The notes under the pieces: model-generated
Seen by the model: only the letters and a program-made list of their open reading frames with translations
What the model was told of the DNA's origin: nothing
The model's database searches: none
Translations under genes and position numbers: made by a program
Assembly (NCBI GenBank): GCA_002286855.1
Contig: NRSV01000094.1
Coordinates: forward strand, 21,074-85,073
Source of the DNA: Bipolaris cookei
Taxonomy: Eukaryota; Ascomycota; Dothideomycetes; Pleosporales; Pleosporaceae
Length of the DNA stretch: 64,000 bases
Direction of reading: 5' to 3'
Shown: piece by piece, positions 21,313 through 31,505 of the stretch
How positions within the stretch are numbered: the first letter of the stretch is position 1
Layout: each line of letters opens with the position of its first letter

Positions 21313-23288
21313 TCAAGTCCCGCATTTACACATTGGCATCCGATCAGCACGAACATGAGTCACACTATCCATAGCATCTGTGTTTCCTTTGATCAATTGT
21401 GTAACACAATTCCAAGGACGCTCAGCGGGTTGAGTAACCAAGACAAAGTCTTGAACAAAAGGATGATACTCAAGGCAAGGCAGACAAACAGACTCACTGC
21501 CAATGTTCCCAGTACAACGACAAAACTCTGAAACCCAACCTCCATGTGCAAGCCTGATGGTTGCGAATTTATCCACCATGTTGCACTTGTTCAAATGCAC
21601 CAACTGGAGAGCGGGCCCAAAAGCTCTTTTCAAAGTTTCCTTGGTCAGCGTGCCGACCGCAGCAAATCGGTTCTTGGAACCCAAAGCACCATACGCCTGT
21701 ACCACCAGGTACGAGCGTCGTACGTCCTTATTAGATTTAGCAACACCAATACGGCATTCGGAAGAAAATAGAGGGTTGCTCTTATGGCATACTGGTATTC
21801 TGCCAGTCTCCTTCACAAGGTACCCACGCATTGCTCCATTATGGAACACAATACCGACAGAAATTGCGAGTCTCTGCAACACTAGCGGAAAGTTAAATTC
21901 CTAGTCATGAAAGCGCTGCTGCCATATAACGCACCTTTGACATGCTTTATCAAGAACTTTACTTGTTTCTTCGTCCCAGAGAAGAAACAAAGCGCTACAC
22001 CCGCCGCTTGCACCTTCAACCAGTGTATCCATGCCTTCTCCACTCCCACCATATCTGTGTCGACCAGTTCCGAGCACGCCTCCTTATACTCTAGGATCTT
22101 GTCATATTCCAGAAAATCGTGCAATCTTGCCTCCGGCCCAAATTGCTCTACAACTATGAGTTGTAACTCCGAGGGAAGTCTTGAAAAACGCTCTATCAGC
22201 TCGTTAAAGTATTCTAGCTTGGATCTTTGGCAGATAGTACGACATATGGTGTTTTTGGCTTCGGAAGAGACTGTTCTGTGAAATGATGTACACCCTTGGC
22301 TGTCTCTCACGTAAACACTTTCTCTTTTGCTTAGGAGACAATTCGCAGTTCTCGCATCGCCACGGACAATTGCATCGTGAAGAGCCGTGTGGCCTTTGTC
22401 ATCCTTTACGTGAATACCCGCGCCCTCATCAACGAGAGAGTTGACGATTTCCACGTCGCCACGAGCTGCTGCTACATGAAGCGGAGTTAAACCCAAAACG
22501 TTTTTCGCGTTCATACATGCGCCTTTCTTCGACAGCACGCCAAATACGAATTGCCCTTCTCTGGCCGCTTCGTAAAGAGGGGTATTGCCTAAGCTGTTTT
22601 GTGCATTTACGTGGGCTCCTTTGTTAACAAGCAGGACAATGGCCTTTTTTTTACCGTGAGCAGCGGCTATGTGAAGTGGAGTCCGACCAAGATTATCGTT
22701 CGCATGAACGTCTGCGCCATTGTTCAAGAGATAAGCGATAGTTTTCATGTGGCCACGAGAAACTGCATCGTGCAGCGCAGTACGACATCTTCCATCGGTT
22801 TCATCAATGTACATTCCTTTGTTGCAAAAATAACGGACTGAGCGGACACTGCCGCTAGCAGCTGCCTCATGAAACGCGGTGCAGCCATGATAATTCCTCA
22901 TGGTCATGTCGGCTCCTTTCTCAACAAGCAGGCTCACCGCCTTGTTCTTGCCACAAGCAGCTGCTTCATGAAGTGGAGTCCAACCGAGGTCATGTTTTGC
23001 ATTGATTGCTGCTCCTTTCTCCAAAAGACGCCTGATGGTTTTAATATGGCCACGAGAAGCGGCTTCGTGAAGCGCGGTACGGTTGTTGAGATCTTTGAGG
23101 TCGGCCCTGAACCCTTTAGAGAGAAGTAAGGCCACAGCTTTGTTATGGCCCCGGAGACATGCTACATGCACGACTGATTTTCCTTCTATGACAGCCTCAG
23201 AAGCAAAACGCTCTCTATTTATTGTCTGCTGTATTTCCTTTATATCGCCCTCAGCTACAGCAGAGCTGAGAGTAGAACAAGCTCGCAT
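21313..23288 (-). CDS. Ankyrin-repeat protein with Cys-containing C-terminal domain
   Basis: Start ATG at 23286-23288 (the frame is open slightly further upstream). Exon 1 runs to 21935, then a 53-bp intron 21934-21882 (donor GTGCGT, acceptor CGCTAG), then exon 2 21881-21313. The joined protein is about 640 aa. Residues about 30-350 hold ten or so ankyrin repeats (TALHEAASRGHIKTIRRLLE, TPLHIAAAHGKKKAIVLLV, LTPLHVAAARGDVEIVNSLV). A short linker contains RLPSELQLIVVEQFG. The C-terminal part, largely in exon 2, is unlike ankyrin; it has scattered cysteines (WVSEFCRCTGNIGSESVCLP, ending MCKCGT) and is unassigned. Related in repeat style to the ORF at 26940-27701. It probably mediates protein binding; the role is unknown. 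Confidence 0.83.
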
Positions 23289-24496
23289 ATTGTGGTCCTT
23301 AGGTTGATTCACTCCTACTACTCCGTTTTAGGCTGGCCCTGGGATAGTCAACTTTGAATTCTTAGCGTTCCTACATCGCATGTACAACTTTGAAAATACA
23401 TAATGTCCTACGACTCACTGCAAATAACTGATATGAACTGTTTGTGAGGAGTTCAGATTTTACGTACCAGAAAAAGACTAGTACATTTAAAAAAGCTCAG
23501 CATGTAGTTGAGTGTAGCCATATATGCACTAAACCGTAGTAAGCTGGTTACGCAGCATAAGCTGCAAGGTAAGCGCCATCTCTATGTCGCGTTAACGCCA
23601 CTAACATTGTCCCCGATAGGGACGTGATGAGGCAATTAGAACTTCCCGCCATACCTCCATCGTTTCACAGTTAGCAGGACAATCTGGGTAGTTGTGTGTT
23701 GGGAAAACTTGGTAGAGAGCACCCAGAGTTTGTGAGATTAGAAAGGTTCGCCATCGTGTGGTAAGAGAATACATGCGTTTTGATCTTCAGAGAAAACTCA
23801 AGGTCATGCATTCCGCTACAACCGCATCTTGGAAGTGTAGGTCATCTCGAAAGAGAGTCCTTGAGCCTCTAGCTTCCTCGTCGACTGCAAATTCCTATAT
23901 CACTGGCAACGCTACGATTCGCTACCAACTTTTCTTCGGGCTGCCTCGGATACACTAGAGGCCTGATGCATGTATGTCAAAGCCTATCAACCTGGACAGA
24001 TATATAAAAAGAGTATTTCTCTCGCAGGGCACTCCGGTATCGGAGTAGTTGCGCTGCTTTGCAGAGCGTAGCTCGTAAAAAAGGTGGCCACTTTCAAGCA
24101 GCTCAGTGGCATTATACCCAGGCTGATTCCAGGCTCTTCATTTTTCACACTACGACGTCTTCCTCAACAACGATACCTGCACATAGCTTTCCTGCTGCAA
24201 TTGGTATGAGCTCCTGTACTTTTGCTTAGTCGTCTATGTTAACTCCTGCTGCAAGACTTCGATATTCAATATCCACGCCAATCGCACTAGTTTCATGCGC
24301 TGCTCTTGTATATAGAGACCGATTACATTCAAAATGTCGACGCCGAGCTATTTTAGCTTAGCTGGAATGCGTGGGTTTTAGCCACGATAAATTAAGGTCT
24401 ACTACCTCTTGGGTGTAATCAGTTTGAGCATGCTATGGCTTCTCTTCGCAGATCGTAAGACCCGTCTCTTTGGATTGCAACATACACATTTAAGCA
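23289..24496. other. Gene-poor stretch
   Basis: About 1.2 kb without a supported gene. The right end probably contains the decayed N-terminal half of the hAT transposase (BED finger and first catalytic region), which I could not read. Confidence 0.4.
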
Positions 24497-25801
24497 TTGA
24501 GTAGAGATGTAGAGCCGTATTCGAATAAAAGTCAAGAAATGGCAGAGTATATGAAAGAGTGGAGGCGTGATGGGCCTTTAGGTATACTTATGGCGATTAT
24601 TAACCATATCAAAACACCGAAACAGTACGAGCTTTTTGCTGGCTTCCAGCGTCTTACTCACCTCGAGCTGCCAGCCGACGCGCCCACCGAAAAACGCAAG
24701 ATCCTCGAGCCTGTCAAGCCCGTCGTCACTCGCTGGAACTCCTACTACGCCTGCTTTGAGCGCGCCATACAGCTACAGTCAGCTATTAACGCGTACGCCA
24801 ACCACCATATTACAGCTGCGCGAGCGGAGGCCGCACGGGCAAGCTCGCGTGGTAACAGGCCGCCCACCGTGCCGCAGTGGATGCTGTCAGACGGTCTATC
24901 AGCGCATGACTGGGCAGTAGTTACTGAGTATATGGACGCGCTGAAACCTCTCAAAGCCGCTACAAAGCGCCTTGAAGGCCGCGGCAAGTGTGGCAGGTTT
25001 GGCGCCATCTCTGAGATTATCCCAGTATTTGAGTATCTACTCGGCTACTACGAGCAGCGCGTCCAAGCCTACGACAACGTCGACTATAACGCCCACCGTG
25101 AGACGCCCGAGGACCATCTCGAAATCAACATGCGCGCGGCGTGGGCGAAAGCCAACGAGTACTGCGCGAAGCTAGATCTATCGCCTGCCTACTACGCGGC
25201 TATAATACTCCACCCATACTACAAGTTATACTGCGACGCGTCGTGGACAGCCGGTAAGCAACACTGGCTTGATGCTAACAACCGCAGTTTTCGCGCCTTA
25301 TGGGCTACTTACAACACTGGCGTAACAGCTCTAATACAGCGCCCAAAGGTGTACTCAAATGATATCGACGACGCGATCGACAGCTTTCTCTGTCCCACAG
25401 TCGCTGGCGCTGAGGGGCCAGTAGACGACGAGTTCGACCGCTGGAAACAGTACGAGCCGAGCGTGGAGAGAGGCACTGAATATGCCAACAATCCCATCAA
25501 ATACTGGATATCCATGCGGGATCGCTATCCGCGTCTTACTAGGCTCGCGCTGGACGTGCTCTCTATCCCAGCTTCAAGCTGCGAGTGCGAGCGTATGTTC
25601 AGTGAGCTTGGTGATCTACTGAAGCCTCGCCGACGAAAGCTACAACCACAGCTTTTGGCAGCGATACAGTGCGTACGGCGGTGGCGTAAAGCTGGCCTAG
25701 GCAGCGACAAGATCAGCTCTAAAGTCACTGATATAGATATAGAGACGTTGTATGGTATCGCTGCATGGGACGATCATACTGATAGCGACGGCGAAACTTA
25801 A
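24497..25801 (+). pseudogene. hAT-family transposase, N-terminally truncated
   Basis: 434-codon open frame without a proper ATG at its beginning (first ATG is codon 15). It covers the C-terminal half of an hAT (Ac/Hobo/Tam3) transposase: VTRWNSYYACFERAIQL, LSPAYYAAIILHPYYKLY and the dimerisation block NPIKYWISMRDRYPRLTRLA with LSIPASSCECERMFSELG, which contains the catalytic Glu. The upstream BED zinc finger and first catalytic Asp are not readable. GC-richer than its surroundings and free of internal stops, so the copy is fairly young. Downstream repeats of the CAAGTCAAGC type are its likely 3' end. Confidence 0.85.
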
Positions 25802-25984
25802 TACTACAGCTAGCCGCGATATAGCTAATATAACCTATTTCTATAATAAATACGCTGTAAAGGGGATTCGGGCGACGACAACTGTCGCCTATTGTTCTTG
25901 CCTAAATCACCTCCTAAAACACTAAGAAATATATCGCGATAATGCTTCTACTAACAAGCTAATAGCCTCATAATTTACGCACGG

Positions 25985-26125
25985 ACTATCAAGCTGATCA
26001 AGCTCTCAAGTCAAGCTATAACCGTATTCGGGCCGAGTCAAGTCAAGCCGAAGTTTTTTGGATATCTATAACAGTCAAGTCAAGCCGGAGGCTCAGCTTG
26101 ACTTGACTTGCTTGTTGACAAGTAT
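25985..26125 (+). repeat. hAT subterminal repeats
   Basis: Repeated short motifs CAAGTCAAGC / AGTCAAGTCAAGCCG and finally the inverse GCTTGACTTGACTTGCTTG (26096-26115) downstream of the transposase frame. Arrays of short direct and inverted motifs are typical of hAT element ends. No matching 5' end was found. Confidence 0.55.
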
Positions 26126-26939
26126 GCTGAAGAGAGTCAGCTAGAGGCGCCTCATTAGGTCAAGCACCCAAATTTACTTTAACGGCAGTTTCTATAGGAA
26201 GATGCAGTAGATAGAGATAGGTGAAGAGATTTCGTGAAATCTACCCGCTGTAGTATCATGGCTTCGAGGCTCCACTACTTAGGACATGACGGAGACGTAA
26301 AATACACATTTACTTTCATGTTGCTTAGAATAACTTCTTTGCATACTCTTGTTTAATGTTGTGGTATCTTCATAATCCGTTGAAAAAAAAAACAACATAC
26401 AGCGCACTAGTTAGATACAGTAACTGGAAAGGATAGTGCGCTACGATTTGTGACTAATCAGTTGCATTGATTTTCAATATAATTCCGATCTTGGTTCCGT
26501 TAACCCCATAATTCAGTGCAAGCAGGGCCTGTCAATTCATCAGACCCTAATGGAATTAGAGTCATGTCGACCCTACATAACGGCACAGGTATGAAGTATT
26601 AGATACGTTTCCGAGATAAGATTACCTAGAGACATTTAGGAGTGCTTGGGACATGAATCAACTAACAATCTATTAAAACACCTATAGGCCTTGTATGAAA
26701 GGTTATTAAAAGCCTACTTAAAAAACCTAGTTGATTATAGGAGAGATCTAGCATTTGTATCAGGTCTTTTGTCCAAGGCGGTATCCGGCCTTGGTCCGGA
26801 TCCTACCCGGATGCAGGTCGGGTCAGTATCTGGGCTGTTACACTCTAATTACTTTCGTCGCGGGTTGAGGATAGGCTCTATCCTTCATAGGTAGTTCAGC
26901 CACTTCTTTACTCCTGTAAGCAGCTGCTACATTGATATA
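26126..26939. other. Intergenic
   Basis: No gene supported. A stretch near 26770-26830 is rich in CCGG/CCGGATCC motifs (GGTCCGGATCCTACCCGG), resembling transposon subterminal sequence. Confidence 0.35.
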
Positions 26940-27701
26940 CTATGCGTTGGTTCTTGCGCTTCTGTCTATGAGAAGATCGACAATTTCGGTCTTACCGCGA
27001 ATAGCTGCTTCACGAAGCGCTGTATAGCCTTTGCTGTCTTCTGCATCGATGTTTGCGCCTTTCTCTAGGAGATGAATGACAGTTTCGACACTGCCGTTAT
27101 GAACTGCTAGATGAAGCGCCGTCTGGTCATAGTCGTTCTTCGCATTGATTTTTGCGCCTTTTTCCAGAAGATGAAGTATAATTTTCTCGTTGTCGGGAAT
27201 AATTCCTAGGTGAAGCGCTGTGCAGCCTTCGTTGTCTGTTGCGTCGATCTTTGCGCCTCTGTCAATTAGACATTTTAAAATGTCGAAATTTCGACACATA
27301 GCTGCCTCGTGAAGTGGAGTCCTACCCCGCTTAAAGGTCTTTGCATTAATTCTTGCTCCTCTGTCCAAAGAATCATTAACAATTTCCTTAACGTCGTAAA
27401 TACCTGCGTTGTGAAGCGCCGTAATGCCCCGTCTGTCCTTCGCTTTAATATTTGCTTTTTTCCCTAAAAGCAAACTCATAACTTCCTTTTCGCCCCAAGC
27501 AATAGCTTCAAACAGAGGTGTTTTGCCGTCATTGTCTTTTATGTCAATTCGGAAACCTTTAACAACAAGATCTTTCACTAGTTTCTTATCGCGCTCACGG
27601 CATGCTAGTTGTACAAGAGATTTCCCATCTATTTTAACGCGATTTCTGATATATTGTCTCTTAAGTTCCTTATTTATCTTCTCTCTATAGTCCTGAACCA
27701 T
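26940..27701 (-). CDS. Ankyrin-repeat protein, possibly truncated
   Basis: First in-frame ATG at 27699-27701; the frame is open to 27800 without an ATG, so an upstream exon is possible. 253 codons to a TAG. About six ankyrin repeats (TALHNAGIYDVKEIVNDSLD, TPLHEAAMCRNFDILKCLID, YTALREAAIRGKTEIVDLLI), with an N-terminal basic helix. More AT-rich than the ankyrin gene at 21.3-23.3 kb and apparently a distant paralogue. It ends abruptly within a repeat (SARTNA, stop), so the C-terminus is probably lost. Confidence 0.65.
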   Translation of the reverse strand: MVQDYREKINKELKRQYIRNRVKIDGKSLVQLACRERDKKLVKDLVVKGFRIDIKDNDGKTPLFEAIAWGEKEVMSLLLGKKANIKAKDRRGITALHNAGIYDVKEIVNDSLDRGARINAKTFKRGRTPLHEAAMCRNFDILKCLIDRGAKIDATDNEGCTALHLGIIPDNEKIILHLLEKGAKINAKNDYDQTALHLAVHNGSVETVIHLLEKGANIDAEDSKGYTALREAAIRGKTEIVDLLIDRSARTNA

Positions 27702-28020
27702 AGCTGAAGGAAGAGTAAAGTTGATCTTCTTTTTGGGATTCGTGCTCCTACTTGTAGCTTTTGTAACAGCAGAAGACGAAGTGTAAGAGAAAAAACTCAA
27801 ATGATCTAATAGAAAGTCTCAAACGGTATAGCTTCCTAAACGAGATTGATATATCTATTGTCTGTAGAAATAAGCAGTCTTCCTGGAAAGATTTGGAAAC
27901 TTGGGATTATAAAGGAAGTTAAACAAATAAGAAGTTTAATAAGACGCTTTCATAGTTGTTTAATCAACTTAGTTATTACAGTTAGTCAAGTGTATATTAA
28001 ACTGCGATAGTTAAGCTAAG

Positions 28021-28141
28021 TGTAACGGCGCAGGCAAGACTACTCGGATCAGTATCGGCAGTAGTGTCACTCAGAGGCATATGGGAGTGCGTGTGACATC
28101 AAACGAGCCTTGATTCGAATAGTCTTGCCTGCGCCGTTACA
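28021..28141. repeat. 121-bp element with about 29-bp terminal inverted repeats
   Basis: Begins TGTAACGGCGCAGGCAAGAC and ends with its reverse complement GTCTTGCCTGCGCCGTTACA; pairing extends to about 29 bp with two mismatches. No clear target duplication. It could be a MITE, or a short LTR with inverted ends (TG...CA) belonging to the gag-like frame that starts 295 bp downstream. Confidence 0.6.
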
Positions 28142-28715
28142 TTATATCAAAAGTCTCGTCCCAGCCGGTGACGGCTACTAAACAATATCGCAGCTGTTTG
28201 TTCGAGATCACGTCCAAGCACCAAGTCCATCCGGAACCGATCCGGATACTTACACCGTCACATCCGACATTCACCCTAGGCAGGATCCCATCGATCTCCT
28301 GCTGGCTGAAGCCTTTGGGTTTGGAACTTCTGCGCTCCTTGCGAGGCAGATTACTTTGGTAAAAGTCGCGTAGAGTGCGCCAAGGTAGAGACTCGGAGAC
28401 TACCAATAACCCATCAACCTCAGAGACAACCGCTGATGGTTGACCCACTAAAACCCGGTAGTTCTAAGGAACCACCTCGGAAATCGGTCCGATTACAGGA
28501 CCAAACCGTTTCGGAGAAGAAAGCTGGCAAGCTGCCAACCCAGGAATCTCCAGAGACCTCACCACCACGAGAAGAAGACGAAGACGAAGGCGAGTCCGAT
28601 TCGGTACCAGTAATAACTATGAGAGACCTCCATAGGCAGATGGCCAGCTTGGTTGACCAAGTCCACCGACTAACCCAAGAAAATGCTGAGCTTCGGAGAA
28701 ACGTAGTGCTTACTA

Positions 28716-28759
28716 CTGTATGTGGTCAGTGCGTGCAACAGTTCAGCCAATGCAACACC
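28716..28759 (+). repeat. Left terminal inverted repeat of the pogo-like element
   Basis: 44 bases, identical to the reverse complement of 30812-30855; starts CTGTATGTGGTCAGTGCGTG directly after the TA at 28714-28715. Confidence 0.92.
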
Positions 28760-28815
28760 ATCTGCACCATCAAAATATCCACCCATCATTTTCAACACGT
28801 GACATCTCCACCACC

Positions 28816-30703
28816 ATGACAGCTATCGAAAAAACGATCGCGGCAATTGATTCGCAAGATACAGAAGGTCAACTTTCATACCGCGCAGCTGCAAAAAAGT
28901 TTGGTGTTAAGGTTACAACATTAACGCGCCGGCACCAAAACAAAACCCAGTCGCGAACAGCAGCTGCTAAAAAACGTCAATTACTCACCCCACTACAAGA
29001 ATCTAAGCTAGTAAAATACATAGAAAAACTGTCAGAACGCGGCCTACCACCTTCTCGATCGATAGTAAAAAATTATGTCGCGGTTGTTGCAGAATGGGAG
29101 CCCTCTAATAGCTGGGTTACTCGGTTTTTAAAGCGCCACAACGATATAATCTACATCAGAAAAGCCACCAGTATCGACCGCGACCGTTATCTAGCTAATA
29201 ATCCAGCTAGCTACGAATCATATTTTAATCTTATCTATGCTAAGCTCGATCAGTATGCTATTGCGCTACATAATATCTATAATATGGACGAGAAGGGCTT
29301 CTTACTTAGCCGTATCTTACTATCAAAAAGAATCTTTTTAAAGCAGATGTGGGAGCAAAAGAAGATACGCAAGGCACTCTAAGATGGGAGTAGAGACTAG
29401 ATCTCGGTTATTGGGTGTATCTGCGCCGATGGGAGCTCAGTAGATCCTGCGATAATCTATGAGAGCCCAGATGGTCTTCGCGATGAATGGCTGCGGGATC
29501 TGGAAGTGGGAAAACACCAAGTTTTTTGCTGTACCAGCCCATCGGGATGGAGTAACAATAAGCTCGCGCTGGCTTGGGTTGAGTAGGTGTTCGATCGGCT
29601 CACGAAGGCGAAAGCAAAACGCGACTACCGAATGCTTCTAGTCGATGGGCACGGCACTCATCTCACGCCTTCCTTCATCGAATACTGCGATACTCACCGA
29701 ATACTACTCGCGGTATTTCCACCTCACGCTACTCATAGCCTCCAGCCACTCGATGTTGGCGTGTACTTACCTCTGGCAACCGCGTATAGTACCGAGCTCA
29801 CCAATCTACTCCACAGCGACCAAGGATTACTTAATATGCGGAAAAGTGATTTTCTACGTATATTCTGGGCGGCATATACATCTACTTTCATAGCTGATAA
29901 TATACTAAGTAGTTTTCGTGCTACTGGGATCCATCCGCGCGATCGCGACGTCGTAATGAAACGGTTCAAAACACCGCCACCACAAGCCGATATAGATACA
30001 GAAACTGGAGAGGCAGGTGATGGAGATAGCTGGAGGGATCTATCAAAATTATTTGACGCTGCTGTGCCGGATACATCAAAAAATGCAGCCAAACAGCTCA
30101 AACAGGCGCTGCATTCATTGCAGATCCAGAACGAGCTTTTGCACCATGAAAACGAGGAGCTGCGGGGTAGTATTACTACCAGAAAACGCCGCAAATCTGA
30201 ACGAAAGCTTCTTGACCTGCAGCAGCATAAAGAATATCAAAGTACTGCAGTGGTGTGGAGCCCTCGATCAGTAAGAGAAGCCAGAGCCCGCGAGGCAGCA
30301 GAACAACTGCAACACCATGAAGAAAAACTCCAAAAAGAACGCCAGAGGGAGGAGCGAGCTACAGCAGCAGCTTACAAAAAACAGATAGCACAAGCTGCAC
30401 GAGAGGCTCGCGAAAGGACGAGAATGGTGCGGCAGCAGGAGCGGGCTGCGAGGGCTACACAACTAGCTGCCACGCGCGCTCAAAAAGCACGAGACCGCGC
30501 TGCCGCAACCGCACAAAAAGCTCGCGATAGACATAATACTACTAAGCGAAAAGCCTCATCAACTCAGAATATAAAAAAAAATAAAGCGGCGTTGTGTTAC
30601 AGAGGCTGAAAGTAGTGGTGCTGATACATCACCGCCCGCCAAGCCTCCCACCAAAACCACCACGCGCGGCCGCAATGTGCGGTTACCCAGCAAATATCAG
30701 TAG
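28816..30703 (+). pseudogene. Pogo/Fot-like transposase with three in-frame stops
   Basis: ATG at 28816 starts an HTH psq domain (YRAAAKKFGVKVTTLTRRHQ) followed by a CENP-B-type HTH (LVKYIEKLSERGLPPSRSIV). The DDE_1 catalytic core has NMDEKGF (first Asp), LLVDGHGTHL (second Asp) and PPHATHSLQPLDV. A long Arg/Glu/Ala-rich coiled-coil tail begins at about 30240. One frame runs the whole length but has TAA at 29380, TAG at 29398 and TAG at 29584. These are explained by CAA, TGG and CAG mutated in CpA or TpG context, the RIP pattern. A frameshift in a poly-A run near 30570 hides the true C-terminus, which ends with RGRNVRLPSKYQ at 30701-30703. Confidence 0.88.
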
Positions 30704-30811
30704 GTATATATCAAATATACGATTACGCGAGTAATCTACCAAAAAATCTAGTAATAATAACGTTTTGGTGGTAGTCAAAAGTTTCATTTTTTAGCGGGCA
30801 CGCATTTTGGT

Positions 30812-30855
30812 GGGGTGTTGCATTGGCTGAACTGTTGCACGCACTGACCACATAC
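30812..30855 (-). repeat. Right terminal inverted repeat of the pogo-like element
   Basis: 44 bases ending CACTGACCACATACAG, then the TA duplication at 30856-30857. Perfect match to the left repeat. Confidence 0.92.
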
Positions 30856-31223
30856 AGTAGTCTTGGCAACCGTGCCGCTGCGGAGTCCAAACGACCAGCT
30901 GCTCAACACGACAATGATGGTTCCTCGACTTCACAATATCACGCGACGTGTTTCCATATGTTCGTTGCAGGTCTTCTTTGTGCGATATCATTACTTCACG
31001 CCGTTCTCCAGCTTTGCAGATCTTTTTTTGACGCCAACCAGTAGGAAGCCCTTCGTACTTGCGCCCTACCCCGTCACGCATTTGAATCCCACCCAGATGC
31101 AAAGAACGTACGCATTGAAATCAGAAATGATATTGGGAAATATATGAAACAAACCCTCAAGCATTAGGGTCGGTTTCAAGAAGTCTGTCCAACTTACACG
31201 ATTACCTGGTGTCGTATTGCGGA

Positions 31224-31505
31224 ATGGTTTCGAAGCAAACAACGAACAAGCGAAAACGGACCTCGAACACTCTCGCCCGAAACAAGCGCCGTCGAACAAC
31301 ACGGCTCGCCCACACCAACGCATCTGGATCCTATCAAGAAAATGGGCTTGCTAGCGAGAAGTTCTGGGCGGCGAGAAGGATCCTGGAGGACAATGGGTCC
31401 CGTTATCTGGTCGAATGGGAGGATATTGACCCAGCGACGGGACGTTCGTACAAGCCGACATGGGAACCGCACGACTTCGTCACTCCAGCCCTAGAAGCAG
31501 AATAG
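31224..31505 (+). CDS. Chromodomain reading frame, 5' part of the chromodomain-acetyltransferase locus (copy 2)
   Basis: ATG at 31224. A basic Ser/Arg-rich leader (KRTSNTLARNKRRRTTRL) precedes a chromodomain with FWAARRILEDNGSRYLVEWE and a SYKPTWEP end, the aromatic cage and WEP motif typical of methyl-lysine-reading modules. The frame stops at TAG 31503-31505. The frame then stays open for 133 more codons to an intron, and an acetyltransferase follows, so the TAG is probably a nonsense change (TGG to TAG) in a longer gene. The same TAG occurs at 6160-6162 in copy 1. A stand-alone chromodomain protein of 93 aa is the alternative. Confidence 0.65.
   Translation: MVSKQTTNKRKRTSNTLARNKRRRTTRLAHTNASGSYQENGLASEKFWAARRILEDNGSRYLVEWEDIDPATGRSYKPTWEPHDFVTPALEAE

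Larger units (their letters stand above)
28716..30855 (+). mobile_element. Complete 2,140-bp pogo/Fot-like DNA transposon
   Basis: 44-bp perfect terminal inverted repeats (CTGTATGTGGTCAGTGCGTG..., 28716-28759 and 30812-30855) flanked by TA on both sides (28714-28715 and 30856-30857). It encodes one transposase on the plus strand. TA duplication, long TIRs and a CENP-B/Tc5-type transposase define the pogo/Fot1 group of the Tc1/mariner superfamily. The transposase is broken, so the copy is non-autonomous, but its ends are intact and could be mobilised in trans. Confidence 0.92.
28436..31044 (+). pseudogene. Acidic coiled-coil, gag-like ORF split by a transposon
   Basis: ATG at 28436. The first part ends at the TA target site 28714-28715; the frame resumes at 30858 and runs to a stop at 31044. 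With the transposon and one TA removed the reading is continuous (RRNVVLTSLGNRAAAESKRP). The N-terminus is Pro/Glu-rich (QESPETSPPREEDEDEGESD), followed by a coiled coil (LHRQMASLVDQVHRLTQENA), reminiscent of Ty3/gypsy Gag N-terminal regions, but no capsid or zinc-knuckle motif is visible. The end of the second part looks decayed. Confidence 0.42.

Noticed and set aside
26691..26894. 67-codon plus-strand frame
   Set aside because: Contains CCGG-rich transposon-like sequence and no motif.
31224..31505. Reading the chromodomain as the integrase tail of a chromovirus (Ty3/gypsy)
   Set aside because: No integrase, RT or LTR precedes it, and the downstream frame leads into an acetyltransferase; the chromodomain resembles the cellular type.
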